From Pseudomonas sp. CCI4.2 (GTDB taxonomy: Bacteria; Pseudomonadota; Gammaproteobacteria; Pseudomonadales; Pseudomonadaceae), in assembly GCF_034350045.1 (NCBI RefSeq), contig NZ_CP133781.1:124001-188000 (forward strand): DNA of 64,000 nucleotides, in the 5' to 3' direction. Both the position numbers and the translations under genes were made by a program. The notes below the pieces were generated by a model that saw nothing but the letters and a program-made list of their open reading frames with translations, did no database searches and was not told where the DNA came from. Shown in pieces: positions 29,538 to 39,283 of this stretch (its first letter is position 1; every line of letters begins with the position of its first letter).

Positions 29538-29819
29538 TTACTTGTTCACCGAATCGCTAAGGCTTTTGGCCGGTACGAATTTGATGACTTTTTTAGCAGC
29601 GATTTCGATGGCAGCGCCAGTCGAAGGGTTACGGCCGGTGCGAGCTGGACGCTCAGTGACTTTCAATTTGCCAATGCCTGGCAAAGTGATTTCAGCGCCG
29701 TTTTCCAGTTGATCAGCAACAATCTGGCCCAATTGCTCAAGAGCATTACGCGCGGTGGTTTTTGGCGCGTCGATAGCTTCGGCGATATCGGCGATCAATT
29801 GGTCTTTAGTCATTGCCAT
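29538..29819 (-). CDS. hupN: HU family DNA-binding protein, HupN type
   Basis: A 93-aa HU-type nucleoid protein. The helical N-terminal half (TKDQLIADIAEAID) is followed by the beta-arm with ITLPGIGKLKVTERPARTGRNPSTG and a C-terminal KKVIKFVPAKSLSDSVN; only parts are quoted. The start MAMTKDQLIADIAEAIDAPK resembles HupN of P. putida rather than HupA/HupB. Divergent ndpA/yejK next door is the usual hupN neighbour. It bends DNA without sequence specificity. Confidence 0.9.
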   Translation of the reverse strand: MAMTKDQLIADIAEAIDAPKTTARNALEQLGQIVADQLENGAEITLPGIGKLKVTERPARTGRNPSTGAAIEIAAKKVIKFVPAKSLSDSVNK

Positions 29820-30233
29820 GGTGGTGTTCCTTCCCTATCTAATTCATTTGGATTGCAGAATGTGGCGTCGGCCCGGGGCCAGGCAATAAACCTGGCCCTC
29901 ACGTAGCAGCCACGATCAATCGCGAACTGTAGATGCTGAAACCGGGTTTTGGTTCGACCTGACGCTTACAAACTGCGTGCTTAGCGCCCTTCAAGTGCGC
30001 AAGACGGGGCAAAACTAGCACAGAGGCAATCAAATATCCGCCCCTACCTACCCATTTGGTCAGCTTTAGAGCGTTAAACGGTAAAAAATACGTTAGAAAC
30101 ACTCAAAACCGACCAAAACCCGCCGTGCGCCGGACACATCTACGCCGCCCAAGGTGCGTTACACTTGCCGACTTTGAATTGAGCGCAGGCTCCCCCGCCG
30201 CTCTTCATCTATGACTTTCCAACCGAGAAGCCC
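29820..30233. promoter_or_regulatory. Divergent region hupN / ndpA
   Basis: About 414 bp with no gene. A perfect 8-bp hairpin, GGGCCAGG-N7-CCTGGCCC (29876-29898), lies in what would be the hupN leader on the minus strand. Promoters for both nucleoid-protein genes should be here; none was assigned with confidence. Confidence 0.4.
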
Positions 30234-31235
30234 ATGCCGATCCGTCATTGCATCGTTCACCTGATCGAGAAAAAACCCGACGGTACGCCAGCGATTCTGC
30301 ACGCCCGTGAGTCAGAACTCGCCGAGTCTCAGGCCATCGAGAACATGCTTGCTGACCTCAACGAGAGCTACAACGCCAAACAAGGCAAAGCGTGGGGCTT
30401 TTTCCATGCTGAGTCCGGGGCACACCCGTTCAGTGGCTGGCTCAAAGAGTATTTGGACGGCGGCAAGGATTTCACGGCATTCAGCAAGATCGCCGTTGAA
30501 CACCTGCAAAAGCTGATGGAAGAATCCAACCTGTCGGTCGGTGGCCACGTGTTGTTCGCGCACTACCAGCAAGGCATGACCGATTACCTCGCCATCGCCC
30601 TGCTGCACCACAGCGAAGGCGTGGCGGTAAACGCCGAGCTAGACGTGACGCCTTCGCGCCACCTCGACTTGAGCACCCTGCACCTGGCGGCACGCATCAA
30701 CGTCTCCGAGTGGCAGAACAACAAGCAGTCCAAGCAATACATTTCGTTCATCAAAGGCAAAAACGGCAAAAAAGTATCCGAATACTTCCGCGACTTCATC
30801 GGTTGTCAGGAAGGCGTCGACGGCCCTGGTGAAACCCGTACCTTGCTCAAGGCGTTCAGCGATTTCGTAGAAAGCGAAGACTTGCCAGAAGAGTCCGCGC
30901 GGGAGAAAACCAAAACCTTGGTGGATTACGCCAGCGCCCAAAACAAAATGGGCGAACCCATGGGCTTGGAAGAATTGTCCGGCTTGATCGACGAAGAGCG
31001 CCCACGAGCGTTCTACGATCACATCCGTAACAAGGACTACGGCCTGTCCCCGGAGATTCCGGCGGATAAGCGCACCTTGAACCAGTTCCGTCGCTTCACC
31101 GGCCGCGCAGAGGGCCTCTCCATCAGCTTTGAAGCGCACCTGCTGGGCGACAAGATCGAATACGACGAAGAAGCCGGCACCTTGATCATCAAAGGCCTGC
31201 CCACCCAACTCACTGATCAGCTGAAACGCCGCTGA
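30234..31235 (+). CDS. ndpA: Nucleoid-associated protein NdpA/YejK
   Basis: A 333-aa member of the YejK/NdpA family found on the nucleoid. Typical segments are the N-terminal [35 protein letters not shown] and [13 protein letters not shown] [13 protein letters not shown]. No enzymatic motif. It is divergent from hupN, so two nucleoid proteins share one intergenic region. Confidence 0.92.
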   Translation: MPIRHCIVHLIEKKPDGTPAILHARESELAESQAIENMLADLNESYNAKQGKAWGFFHAESGAHPFSGWLKEYLDGGKDFTAFSKIAVEHLQKLMEESNLSVGGHVLFAHYQQGMTDYLAIALLHHSEGVAVNAELDVTPSRHLDLSTLHLAARINVSEWQNNKQSKQYISFIKGKNGKKVSEYFRDFIGCQEGVDGPGETRTLLKAFSDFVESEDLPEESAREKTKTLVDYASAQNKMGEPMGLEELSGLIDEERPRAFYDHIRNKDYGLSPEIPADKRTLNQFRRFTGRAEGLSISFEAHLLGDKIEYDEEAGTLIIKGLPTQLTDQLKRR

Positions 31236-31327
31236 AGAATCGATCAGCCCCTATCAAACCGCGAGACCGAATATATTCGGGAAGCAGCCGGCGCGGTACA
31301 TCAGACAGGCTGATAAAAGGTAACCCC

Positions 31328-31678
31328 ATGCTCGTCCGCACACTGAAGAAGTTCGTGTTGATCATGCTGGTCGTGGTCGCTTACCAGAACTGGGGCAAGA
31401 TTGAGCACTTCTTTAGCCCTGACACCGCAGTGGCCAGCCAAAGCCAGGCGCACGCCAAGGTTGTGCTGTACGCCACCGACTGGTGCGGCTACTGCAAACA
31501 GACGCGGCGCTTCCTCGACAGCAAAGGCATCCCGTTCAAAGAGTTCGACATCGAAAAATCCGTCGAGGGCCGCAAAGCCTATGAGGCGCTGGGCGGACGC
31601 GGCATCCCGATGATCGACGTCAATGGCACACTGATCAGAGGGTTCAGCCCGGATGAGATATTGGCGGCTTTGAAGTAG
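31328..31678 (+). CDS. Membrane-anchored glutaredoxin-like protein
   Basis: A 116-aa protein with an N-terminal hydrophobic segment (KFVLIMLVVVAY, about residues 9-20), probably a membrane anchor, followed by a glutaredoxin/thioredoxin-fold domain. The redox motif CGYC is in YATDWCGYCKQTRRFL, and the cis-proline region is GGRGIPMIDVNG. It likely acts in thiol redox chemistry at the inner membrane, facing the periplasm if the segment is an N-in anchor. Stands next to a convergent GST gene. Confidence 0.88.
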   Translation: MLVRTLKKFVLIMLVVVAYQNWGKIEHFFSPDTAVASQSQAHAKVVLYATDWCGYCKQTRRFLDSKGIPFKEFDIEKSVEGRKAYEALGGRGIPMIDVNGTLIRGFSPDEILAALK

Positions 31679-31684
31679 CTCGAC

Positions 31685-32617
31685 TCAACGCGCCTCAATC
31701 CGAAACCCCAGCCGCGGAAAATGCACATGCACCACGCCCGTGTGTTCATGGTCCCGGCGCAGGATCAATTCTTCGCGACCGCTGAACACTAACTCACCTT
31801 CAATCGGATCAACGCCATAATCGATGGCTGAGATAACAACGTTCTGACCTGGCGTAAAACCGTTGGGGTCGGTGAAATCTTCGTCTGGCAGGGCGGCGGG
31901 TGTGGCGTTTCGGGCAATCTCAAGTGCGTCGGTGGAACTCAACGCGTTGAACGCGCCATGGCCGAGGGCTTCCACTCGCTGGTACCAAGCGGTAATCGCC
32001 GGGTAGTCGTCAACCAGCGGCGCCGTAACGGATCCCTGTTTGACGAACCACAGCGGGTGAGCCAAGGCGAGGTCGGCAATCGACGGTTTACCAAACAGGA
32101 AGTCACCGTTGCGCTCAAGTTGTAACTCCAGACGCGCCATCAAGGTCGGCCATTGGTGCTTGGCCTGCTCCAATGTAACCCGCACGGCATTACCCCCCGA
32201 GAACAGCCCAGCACGATCAACCATGAATGCTTTGACGCCCTCAGGTGGCAGTTTTGCAAACCGCTGCGCCGCAGAAGCGGGTTGTAAGGCCAGGCTTACG
32301 GCGTGCAAGAACATCACCGAATCAGCCCAGGCCGCGAAACTTGCCACGGTGAACTCCTGACCTTCAGGAAAGAACGCCGGCAAGGCTTTTTCTTGCTCCA
32401 GCCGACGGGCAATGATGGCGGTATCACAATAGATGTCAGCGCCCACTTGCAGCACGGGGGTTTTGCGATAGCCACCGGTCAGGACAGTCAGATCAGGTTT
32501 GGGCATGATCGGGGAGATCATTACCGAACGCCATGAGAGTCCTTTGAAACCCAGCATCAAACGGGCTTTTTCGGAGAAAGGGGACGTTGGATAGTGATGC
32601 AAGATCAGCTCTGACAT
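31685..32617 (-). CDS. Glutathione S-transferase family protein
   Basis: A 310-aa GST-fold protein. The N-terminal thioredoxin-like domain begins LILHHYPTSPFSEKARLMLGFKG, whose S-P-F-S stretch resembles the catalytic serine/cysteine region of this fold. The helical C-terminal domain ends near residue 215, and about 90 further residues (DGFTPGQNV-like, NVVISAIDYGVDPIEGELVF) make it longer than classical GSTs. Substrate unknown. Confidence 0.85.
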   Translation of the reverse strand: MSELILHHYPTSPFSEKARLMLGFKGLSWRSVMISPIMPKPDLTVLTGGYRKTPVLQVGADIYCDTAIIARRLEQEKALPAFFPEGQEFTVASFAAWADSVMFLHAVSLALQPASAAQRFAKLPPEGVKAFMVDRAGLFSGGNAVRVTLEQAKHQWPTLMARLELQLERNGDFLFGKPSIADLALAHPLWFVKQGSVTAPLVDDYPAITAWYQRVEALGHGAFNALSSTDALEIARNATPAALPDEDFTDPNGFTPGQNVVISAIDYGVDPIEGELVFSGREELILRRDHEHTGVVHVHFPRLGFRIEAR

Positions 32618-32701
32618 GGTCGGCTCCGCGTGTGGGTGGAAAGCCTGAAGCTTACCTCCCCGCGCGAGGCGAGCCTATCCACTCAGCCTGATAGCCAGTC
32701 A

Positions 32702-33022
32702 TCACGACGGTGGATGAATAACGCTTTGAGGTGCGACAACGAAGCTCGACACCAGTGCTTCTTTCGCGCTTTTTTTCAACTGTTTGATCAAGCGCTCTTG
32801 GCGCAGAGCTTCACCCTTGTCGAAACACGCTTCGATGTAAACCAGCGCGACCGCCGGGCTAGAGTAGAAGAAGCGTGCGCCTTTGCCACGTTGATGAGCC
32901 ACGAAGCGACGATGGGGATCGTCGCTTATTCCGCAGTACAACGAGCCATTAGCGGCGCGCACCAAGTAGACGAACCAAGGCTTGGCGGCGCTCGCGTCAG
33001 CGCTGATGGAAGAGGTGGGCAT
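32702..33022 (-). CDS. GIY-YIG nuclease superfamily protein
   Basis: A 106-aa single-domain GIY-YIG protein of the UPF0213/YhbQ type. The motif appears as [16 protein letters not shown] followed by R-R and a lysine-rich helix ([14 protein letters not shown]). I use the first ATG (33022). Members are suspected DNA structure-specific nucleases, but cellular roles are mostly unknown. Confidence 0.85.
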   Translation of the reverse strand: MPTSSISADASAAKPWFVYLVRAANGSLYCGISDDPHRRFVAHQRGKGARFFYSSPAVALVYIEACFDKGEALRQERLIKQLKKSAKEALVSSFVVAPQSVIHPPS

Positions 33023-33098
33023 TTGGCTAAGAAACAACCGCTGATACAGAAGAAGCTAGCGATTTTAGCAGATGACCCACCCTAGAACCGAAAGCCTT

Positions 33099-36000
33099 TT
33101 AGTCATCGTACTTGAGCCCTTCTCGGTGCGTCAGTTGATTGATGAAGTTGCGTTCCCGGTCCTTTTGCTGCTGTTGCAACAGTTTCGCCCGGTTCAAGTA
33201 CTCATCATTCAACTCTGAAAACTCATCTTCCAGACGCGCCCTTTCTTGCTGGAAGGTTGTCTCCAGTTCGGCAAATTCCCCCGCGTACCCGTCGCGCAAC
33301 CAACTGACCCAAAAGTCCCGGTCCGCTGCCGACGCGAGAAAGCTCGCGCTATTCTGGTGGGTCATTACCTCAGCTTGAACGCTCGTCAGCTCGTCGGGAG
33401 TTACCGACGCAGCTACCCGGTACAGCATACTGGTCGGAGGCTGCGGCAGACCAAGGCGCTCGGCCAAACCCAAACGATAAGCCAGGCGTACCTCGGCCGC
33501 ATCCCGGCCGCGGTTATTAGCCAGCGCAATGCGATCAACTTCATCCAGCCGGTATAACTGACGCATGAGCCGGTAAAGTGTTGGCCCGCGCTCGGACTCT
33601 GGGATCCCGCGAAGTGAATTACGTGTGTAAACCTGAACTTCCATTTGATTGAACTGCAAGCGAATGCCATCGGCGCACGTTCGATTGACGATAGGCTCTT
33701 CGGCCATGACGTTAAGCAGCGCACGTAACTCCACGTCCTGCGCCGCCTCCAGCACGCTCCAGACCCGTGACGTCAATTCGCTGCGCGCCCTGATAAAATC
33801 CGAAGACTCTTGAAGACGACTGATCAACGTCAAGACTCGAGGTGCATCAGCAGCCGTTTCGAGTCGATCCCATAAGGCACGATGCGCGGCCACCTCTTCG
33901 CTTGAACCGATCAGCCAAGGTTCGACGCTCGGCAGCACAGAGGTTGAAGACCCTGCGGCCCCATGCCGGTGTAAAGCAAAATCCGAATCTGAATCTGAAT
34001 CCGAGTCTGCACTCAAGTCAGAACTACCGGGCTCGGATGAGTAAGCACGCTCGGTTGGCAAATTGCGAATATCGTCGGGCAAGTCCATGTAGAAGCTGTA
34101 CGACCTATGGTGACCGTGCTCCCCTACATGAGCGAGGATCATTGTTTCCCGGGACAGCGGATTGCCGTTTAACGATATCTCGGTGTGTACAGAATCGCTG
34201 CGCGGGTTTCTAAGAAGGTCTTCGGGTAGTTCAGTTATGCCGTTTTCGCACAGTGAAAGCGAACTGATGCTAGTTAGTGCACTCGCGCTCAACCATTCCG
34301 GCCACTGGGTCAGACCGGTATTGTCCAGCGTCAGCGAGTCCCAATAGCGACCCGTCAATAGGGGCGTGTTGGAAAGGGGGCCAAGGGTGTTGCCACTCAG
34401 ATCAAGATGCTGCAGATGAGGACGAGCTCTTAGAAACTCCATGACCTCTTGGTTTATCAACATTTGTTGGTTTGTTAGAACCAACTCCCTCAGACGGGGT
34501 AATTCGGCCAGTACGCGTGGGGGTGTGACCAACAGAGGAGAGTGCTCCACGATAGCCAGGCTGGTAGCGTGCTGAAACCGCCTTAGAAACTGCTCAAGCT
34601 GGGCGTCATCCGCAATCACATTGCGTAACGTCAGATGGGTGACATTGCGATAAAAAGCGTTGGGCAACACCTGTGGAAAGTCCGACAACCGGGATGACTC
34701 AACCAGTACAGCGAGCGGTGTGCGCCCCGCAACCGCTCGGATCCAATGGCTGAGCAAGGTCTCACTCATTTGACTTCGGATTAACGCCCTGTCGTCGAAA
34801 GGTGACGCAGCGGCACTCGAAGTAACTTCCCAGTCTCGCAACGCCGTTTCCAACTCGGCTTGTTCTTGAAGCAACACGACCACGTGGGATTGGAGTTCGG
34901 GGGGCACATCAAGATCGAAAGTGAACGACCTGCCCGCTCTCGCCTCACCCAGAAGCGCCTGGATGATCGCACTCCGAGATAGCTGATTGCCCAGCAGCCC
35001 TATCCGCGTCTTACGAGTAAGACTCAATTCATTGTCGATGATAGCGTCCGGCAACATGGCGATGTGATTACCGCCTAGTGATACTTCGGCAATGTTATTG
35101 GGCAACAAAGCATTGAGCCAGACGGGCCAGCGCTCCAGCCCGACACGGTCGAGCCCCAAATATTGAAGGTTCAGATGAACAGACCCTGCGGGGGCATCGA
35201 AGAATGTAAACCTGTTACCGCTCAGGTCCAGCCGTTCAAGGTGTGGTAAACGTGTGAAAAGCTCGAAATTCGCAGGACGGATGTCCAGTCCCTGATTGAT
35301 CACGCTCAGCGTTCGCAAGTTCGGAAGGTGGGTTGAAACGATATGCGGCAGGGCATAAAACTCCGAAATGAAAGAATCAGTTTGAATAGAACTGCGCATT
35401 TCCAGCGAGGTAATGTGGGCAAATCTGCTCAAAAACGTCTCTAGCACGAACAGACTAATGTCCTGGAACGGTAATTCATGCGTACGGCCTATCTGCGTTA
35501 CCACATTGGACATTTCAAGCCGTTGAACACTTTGGATGAAAAATTCTGGTAACTGCTCAGGAAAGTCCTCCAACCCTATGGACTCCAGGCGTAACGTGGC
35601 CAGCCCCTCACTCGGCGTCGCCAAGCTGCTGCTTTGCCAGTGACCGATGATTGCTTCGCCGATTCGAGTCCGGCTGACCATTCTCGCCTCGCTCATGCCT
35701 CTGATTGCGCTTGAGGCATAGCACCATTGCCCAAGGCTGGCGCGCAATGCTTGTCGCTCCTCCAGCAACACATCTAGCCGAGCGCTGATGTCAGCGTTGG
35801 TCATCTCAGCATCGCGCATGATGACCAGAGCCTGTTGCGGGGTGATGTCCTCCAGCTCAAGCAGGCCTATTTTGTCCAACAAATGATCTTCAAGGATGTC
35901 GCCTGCCAGTGCCCCCCTGCCGCTCAGGGCATACCCCAAGTGAACCTGCTTGATCCGCGTAGGCGAATTAAACTTTAAGCGGGGCTTTTGTTGACCAAGC

Positions 36001-38630
36001 AGGCGTGATACTTGACCTCGATCGGCAACCGCCAGGCCTGCAAGTGCTTTATTCAATGCCGCACCTTGCGCGGGATGGGGAAATCCAAGAGCGCGCCGAG
36101 GGCCATCAGACAGTGCATGCAAGATCGAATCACAGAAGCTGCTGTTTTTGGGGGAAATACCATTTAACGAATTCCCTTCAGCGTCAAATGCCTGGTAACG
36201 ACCCTTGGATTTGACCAAGACCTTGCGTTCAGGGGCTTGGGGTTCACCAATGCTCTCCAGCACCGTGCCGTAGCGAGAACCTTCGCGGACTTCAATACGC
36301 ACCTGATCAGACCAACCGGGTAGTTTTTCCAGCAGGCGCAGCCTCAGTGTGTCGGTGTCGGCGTTGTTTACCGAGCCCAGATAAAAACCTTCAAGAGCGC
36401 GGTTCAATCGCGTTTCCTTCTGCTGCCAGACCGCCGCTTCGCCAACACGCAAAGGGATGCGTCCGGTGTTCAGCATCTGTTGTTTCTCCTCCGACGTGAG
36501 AGTGACCAATAGGTCCTGGGCGACGGCGGTTGGCGTCGTCGGGAAGTCTCGCTGGATTAACTTCACCAGCGGATCGTTCGTGACTTCACTGGCGTTATAC
36601 AACCGCTCGAAGTGTTCGGCCCGTGTGCTGCCGGGTTCTGCGATGGACGTTTCAAGCGTCAAGTCCAGCTGAAAACGCTTGATCGTATCGTCAAGTTGTC
36701 CCGGAGGCGGCACGCTGTCAACGTGCACTTGGCGCAGTATTGAATCGTCGATATCCGCGATGGCCAGAATGTTTTCAGAGGCGCTTTCGGACAATCCCAC
36801 TACCGAATGGCCGAGTCGTTTGAACAGCGTGTTTTTCGCCCACACGTGCGGTGACTCACCTTCGTGGCGGAAGGCTCCGACGCCGTTGTGCTCAAGCGCC
36901 GGAGAGAACATATGCGTGTTGTTCGGGTGCTTGATGACCCATCTATTCAACGGCGCGTGATGCTGAACCTCATAGCGCTTGTCCTCAATAGTCAGGTACT
37001 TTTTACCCTTGTGTTCAATCACACCGTTGAGATCGGGGCTGGCGCCTTCCGGGAGCGTGCTTCGGAATTCGAACGGGGTTAAATCAGGCTTCCAGAGCCG
37101 GGTTTGTCCGTTGCTCAGCTTGATGGGAATCACTTTGCCGACAAAATTGTTACTGAGGATCGGGGGCGGCTCAGGTAGCGTGTGACCCGCCGCCAATGCC
37201 GCCATAAACGCAATCTGTTCAGCGGCGCCCATCAGGTGATCAAGACCTTCTTCCATGTCGCCATGGCTCAAATCCTGAAGGCCGTGATAAACCTCACCGA
37301 TCAGCTCTACCGTCGCATCGATCATCATGACCGCGCCCAACGGTGGAATCACGAACGAAGCGAGGTTAAGAATGTTCATACCGACACTTAGCCAAAGTTG
37401 CAGCCGCTCTTGACGAGTTTTAGCGTCTTCCTCTTCGGTGGGCACAGCCAGGAATCGGGCGTTGTCCTTCAGCAGAAACACGTGTTGTCGGTGCATTCTG
37501 CTGAACGGATTCTCTCTAAGCTCGTCGGTGTCGACGACGAGATTCGCCGTAGGGTCAGCACTATGATGCCAAAGGCCCAAGGTAAACATACTCCCGTCCT
37601 GGGGCACCAAGGGGAACAGGTGCTTGTTTAGCCGGGTAAAAAACGCGGCCCGTTGCCGCTCACCGATGAGCTGAGCGAAAAACGACTGGTAGGACTTGTC
37701 CATTAATCGACTGCGAAGCCCATCTTCCAGCGCTGTCAGCGAGGCGTATTCAGTGACAGGGCTAACGGGGTCTTGCGGGATGTACAAAAGTGTCGGGACT
37801 TGCGTCGTAACCCACGTTCGTTGCGGACTGATCAACAATACCCGTGGAATCTCAACGCCAAACAGTGTCAACCGTTGCAACAATAGAAGCTCACCGTTGA
37901 ACCGAGGCTCAGGCTTCTGACGGGCCAACGCGACCATCGCCGAGCACGCTTCCTGGCTGATGGTTTTTTTCATGGCAGCGGCCCGTGCGTAGACTTCCAT
38001 GTCCGCTTGGTCATTGGCGATGAACGTCGCACGCGCATTGAAGCGTGCGGAATCGCGCCCCTGTCCCGGCGCGGAGTCCGGTTCGAGCACGCTCTTTAGA
38101 TGGTCTTGGTATTGACGTCCCAGGTTCAAGTATCGACAAAGATCAATAAACGCGTCGGGCTTGATCGCCTTGGGGTGAGTGTTGCCGTTGCTGTCGAGGA
38201 TCGCTGAACTTTTCCGAAGAAAACCCGCCACCGACTCTTTGCGCTCAAAGTTATGCAGCGCCGACTCCAACAGCGTGAGTTGGGTCCCCGCCTGGGTCGC
38301 TCTTTCCTGGACGGCATAAAACAACCGGTCTTTTCTGACATCCAGGCCCGCACCGAACTTGGCGTCCAAGGCTCGAAGCAGTAAAGGTTCGGAAAACTCA
38401 GCGAGCCCCCTGAGCGGCTTGAACAGCTCTTTTAGCGCTTCCTTGGCGCGTCGGCTGGCCAACAATGCGAAGCAGTAGTCTTGACGCTCTTGCAGCGAGG
38501 ATTGTGTAAAAGCGGGAGGCAGATTTTTCTGAATAACACCCAGAACAGGGTCGTTTTTGAATTGCGTCTTAATTTGTTCTAGGAGAGAGGTCGAAACCGA
38601 AGAGAAAATCAGTGGAGGTGTTGAAGTCAT
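33099..38630 (-). CDS. Giant leucine-rich-repeat protein with NEL E3 ubiquitin ligase domain (predicted effector)
   Basis: An 1843-aa protein. The N-terminal half resembles the dermonecrotic-toxin-like region (DUF6543) common in Pseudomonas LRR effectors. About residues 1060-1560 contain two blocks of leucine-rich repeats (LPHLERLDLSGNRFTFFDAP, then LQHLDLSGNTLGPLS). The C-terminus is a NEL-type domain, with the likely catalytic cysteine near residue 1652 in NRTCADGI (the CxD motif of IpaH/SspH ligases) and a final coiled coil (about 1770-1830). NEL enzymes transfer ubiquitin to eukaryotic host proteins, so delivery into a eukaryotic cell is implied. No hrp box is visible upstream; the secretion route is unknown. 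The start has an SD placed in a hairpin. Confidence 0.85.
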   Translation of the reverse strand: MTSTPPLIFSSVSTSLLEQIKTQFKNDPVLGVIQKNLPPAFTQSSLQERQDYCFALLASRRAKEALKELFKPLRGLAEFSEPLLLRALDAKFGAGLDVRKDRLFYAVQERATQAGTQLTLLESALHNFERKESVAGFLRKSSAILDSNGNTHPKAIKPDAFIDLCRYLNLGRQYQDHLKSVLEPDSAPGQGRDSARFNARATFIANDQADMEVYARAAAMKKTISQEACSAMVALARQKPEPRFNGELLLLQRLTLFGVEIPRVLLISPQRTWVTTQVPTLLYIPQDPVSPVTEYASLTALEDGLRSRLMDKSYQSFFAQLIGERQRAAFFTRLNKHLFPLVPQDGSMFTLGLWHHSADPTANLVVDTDELRENPFSRMHRQHVFLLKDNARFLAVPTEEEDAKTRQERLQLWLSVGMNILNLASFVIPPLGAVMMIDATVELIGEVYHGLQDLSHGDMEEGLDHLMGAAEQIAFMAALAAGHTLPEPPPILSNNFVGKVIPIKLSNGQTRLWKPDLTPFEFRSTLPEGASPDLNGVIEHKGKKYLTIEDKRYEVQHHAPLNRWVIKHPNNTHMFSPALEHNGVGAFRHEGESPHVWAKNTLFKRLGHSVVGLSESASENILAIADIDDSILRQVHVDSVPPPGQLDDTIKRFQLDLTLETSIAEPGSTRAEHFERLYNASEVTNDPLVKLIQRDFPTTPTAVAQDLLVTLTSEEKQQMLNTGRIPLRVGEAAVWQQKETRLNRALEGFYLGSVNNADTDTLRLRLLEKLPGWSDQVRIEVREGSRYGTVLESIGEPQAPERKVLVKSKGRYQAFDAEGNSLNGISPKNSSFCDSILHALSDGPRRALGFPHPAQGAALNKALAGLAVADRGQVSRLLGQQKPRLKFNSPTRIKQVHLGYALSGRGALAGDILEDHLLDKIGLLELEDITPQQALVIMRDAEMTNADISARLDVLLEERQALRASLGQWCYASSAIRGMSEARMVSRTRIGEAIIGHWQSSSLATPSEGLATLRLESIGLEDFPEQLPEFFIQSVQRLEMSNVVTQIGRTHELPFQDISLFVLETFLSRFAHITSLEMRSSIQTDSFISEFYALPHIVSTHLPNLRTLSVINQGLDIRPANFELFTRLPHLERLDLSGNRFTFFDAPAGSVHLNLQYLGLDRVGLERWPVWLNALLPNNIAEVSLGGNHIAMLPDAIIDNELSLTRKTRIGLLGNQLSRSAIIQALLGEARAGRSFTFDLDVPPELQSHVVVLLQEQAELETALRDWEVTSSAAASPFDDRALIRSQMSETLLSHWIRAVAGRTPLAVLVESSRLSDFPQVLPNAFYRNVTHLTLRNVIADDAQLEQFLRRFQHATSLAIVEHSPLLVTPPRVLAELPRLRELVLTNQQMLINQEVMEFLRARPHLQHLDLSGNTLGPLSNTPLLTGRYWDSLTLDNTGLTQWPEWLSASALTSISSLSLCENGITELPEDLLRNPRSDSVHTEISLNGNPLSRETMILAHVGEHGHHRSYSFYMDLPDDIRNLPTERAYSSEPGSSDLSADSDSDSDSDFALHRHGAAGSSTSVLPSVEPWLIGSSEEVAAHRALWDRLETAADAPRVLTLISRLQESSDFIRARSELTSRVWSVLEAAQDVELRALLNVMAEEPIVNRTCADGIRLQFNQMEVQVYTRNSLRGIPESERGPTLYRLMRQLYRLDEVDRIALANNRGRDAAEVRLAYRLGLAERLGLPQPPTSMLYRVAASVTPDELTSVQAEVMTHQNSASFLASAADRDFWVSWLRDGYAGEFAELETTFQQERARLEDEFSELNDEYLNRAKLLQQQQKDRERNFINQLTHREGLKYDD

Positions 38631-38639
38631 AGTGCAATC

Positions 38640-38658
38640 GCCTTATCTGGAATAAGGC
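38640..38658 (-). promoter_or_regulatory. Hairpin covering the ribosome site of the LRR/NEL gene
   Basis: GCCTTAT-N5-ATAAGGC is a perfect 7-bp inverted repeat ending ten bases before the ATG of the effector gene. Read on the minus strand, its 3' arm holds AAGG, the only Shine-Dalgarno-like stretch, so the hairpin could hide the ribosome site. Confidence 0.4.
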
Positions 38659-38720
38659 ATTGACGTTATCGAGCCGAAAATCAAAAGAAGCTTAAATAAA
38701 TATTATCTCGGCGTGCGCGT

Positions 38721-39191
38721 TCAATTCCCGTCTTGAAACGCTTTCAAGCCTTTTTGCGCCTGCGCCCGAATTGCGTTTTGCACCAGCGGCGTCCAGCCCA
38801 ATAGCAACCCCTTGGTACCCAAGGCCTGCCGCGACCAGCGCCACAGATCAAACTGATCATGGTGTTCGCAAATCTTGCCATCGCGAAACACGAAGCGCGC
38901 CTGAATATCGTTGACCACCGTATTACCGGTCTGGCTGAACAAGTAAGTCGCAACCCAGTGCGCGCCGCCAGTGCGGTCGTTGGCGCGTACATGGTCGAAT
39001 GTAAGTGAGAAGTCTTTGGCGCGGGAGGTCAGCATCCGCCACATGTCACCGGCTTGCCGGCCTCGCAGCTCACCAAATACCGGGTCGCTAAACAGTACAT
39101 CCTCGGTATAACAGGCAATCATGGCCTCAGCGTCGAGTTGGTTAAAAGCTTGGTAAAACTCAATGATTACTGCGCTGTTTGCGTCGCTCAT
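38721..39191 (-). CDS. NTF2-like (SnoaL-type) protein
   Basis: A 156-aa alpha+beta cone-fold protein. IIEFYQAFNQLDAEAMIACYTEDVLFSDPVFGEL is the usual N-terminal pattern (shown in part: FYQAFNQLDAEAM), followed by GAHWVATYLF, QARFVFRDGKICEHHDQFDLWRW. The frame stays open 165 codons upstream, but the sequence there overlaps the MFS gene in antisense, and MSDANSAVIIEF is the natural start. Family members are isomerases, hydrolases or binding proteins; no specific function can be given. Confidence 0.88.
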   Translation of the reverse strand: MSDANSAVIIEFYQAFNQLDAEAMIACYTEDVLFSDPVFGELRGRQAGDMWRMLTSRAKDFSLTFDHVRANDRTGGAHWVATYLFSQTGNTVVNDIQARFVFRDGKICEHHDQFDLWRWSRQALGTKGLLLGWTPLVQNAIRAQAQKGLKAFQDGN

Positions 39192-39283
39192 TTTGTCGGT
39201 TCCATGACGAACGAAAGAATTCCAGCACGATAATCGGCAATGCGACCGTTGACCATCAGCATTCGCAGCGGAAATGACGTTGA

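Noticed and set aside
38631..38720. hrp box (type III promoter) before the LRR/NEL effector
   Set aside because: No GGAACC...CCAC arrangement is visible in the upstream sequence on the minus strand.
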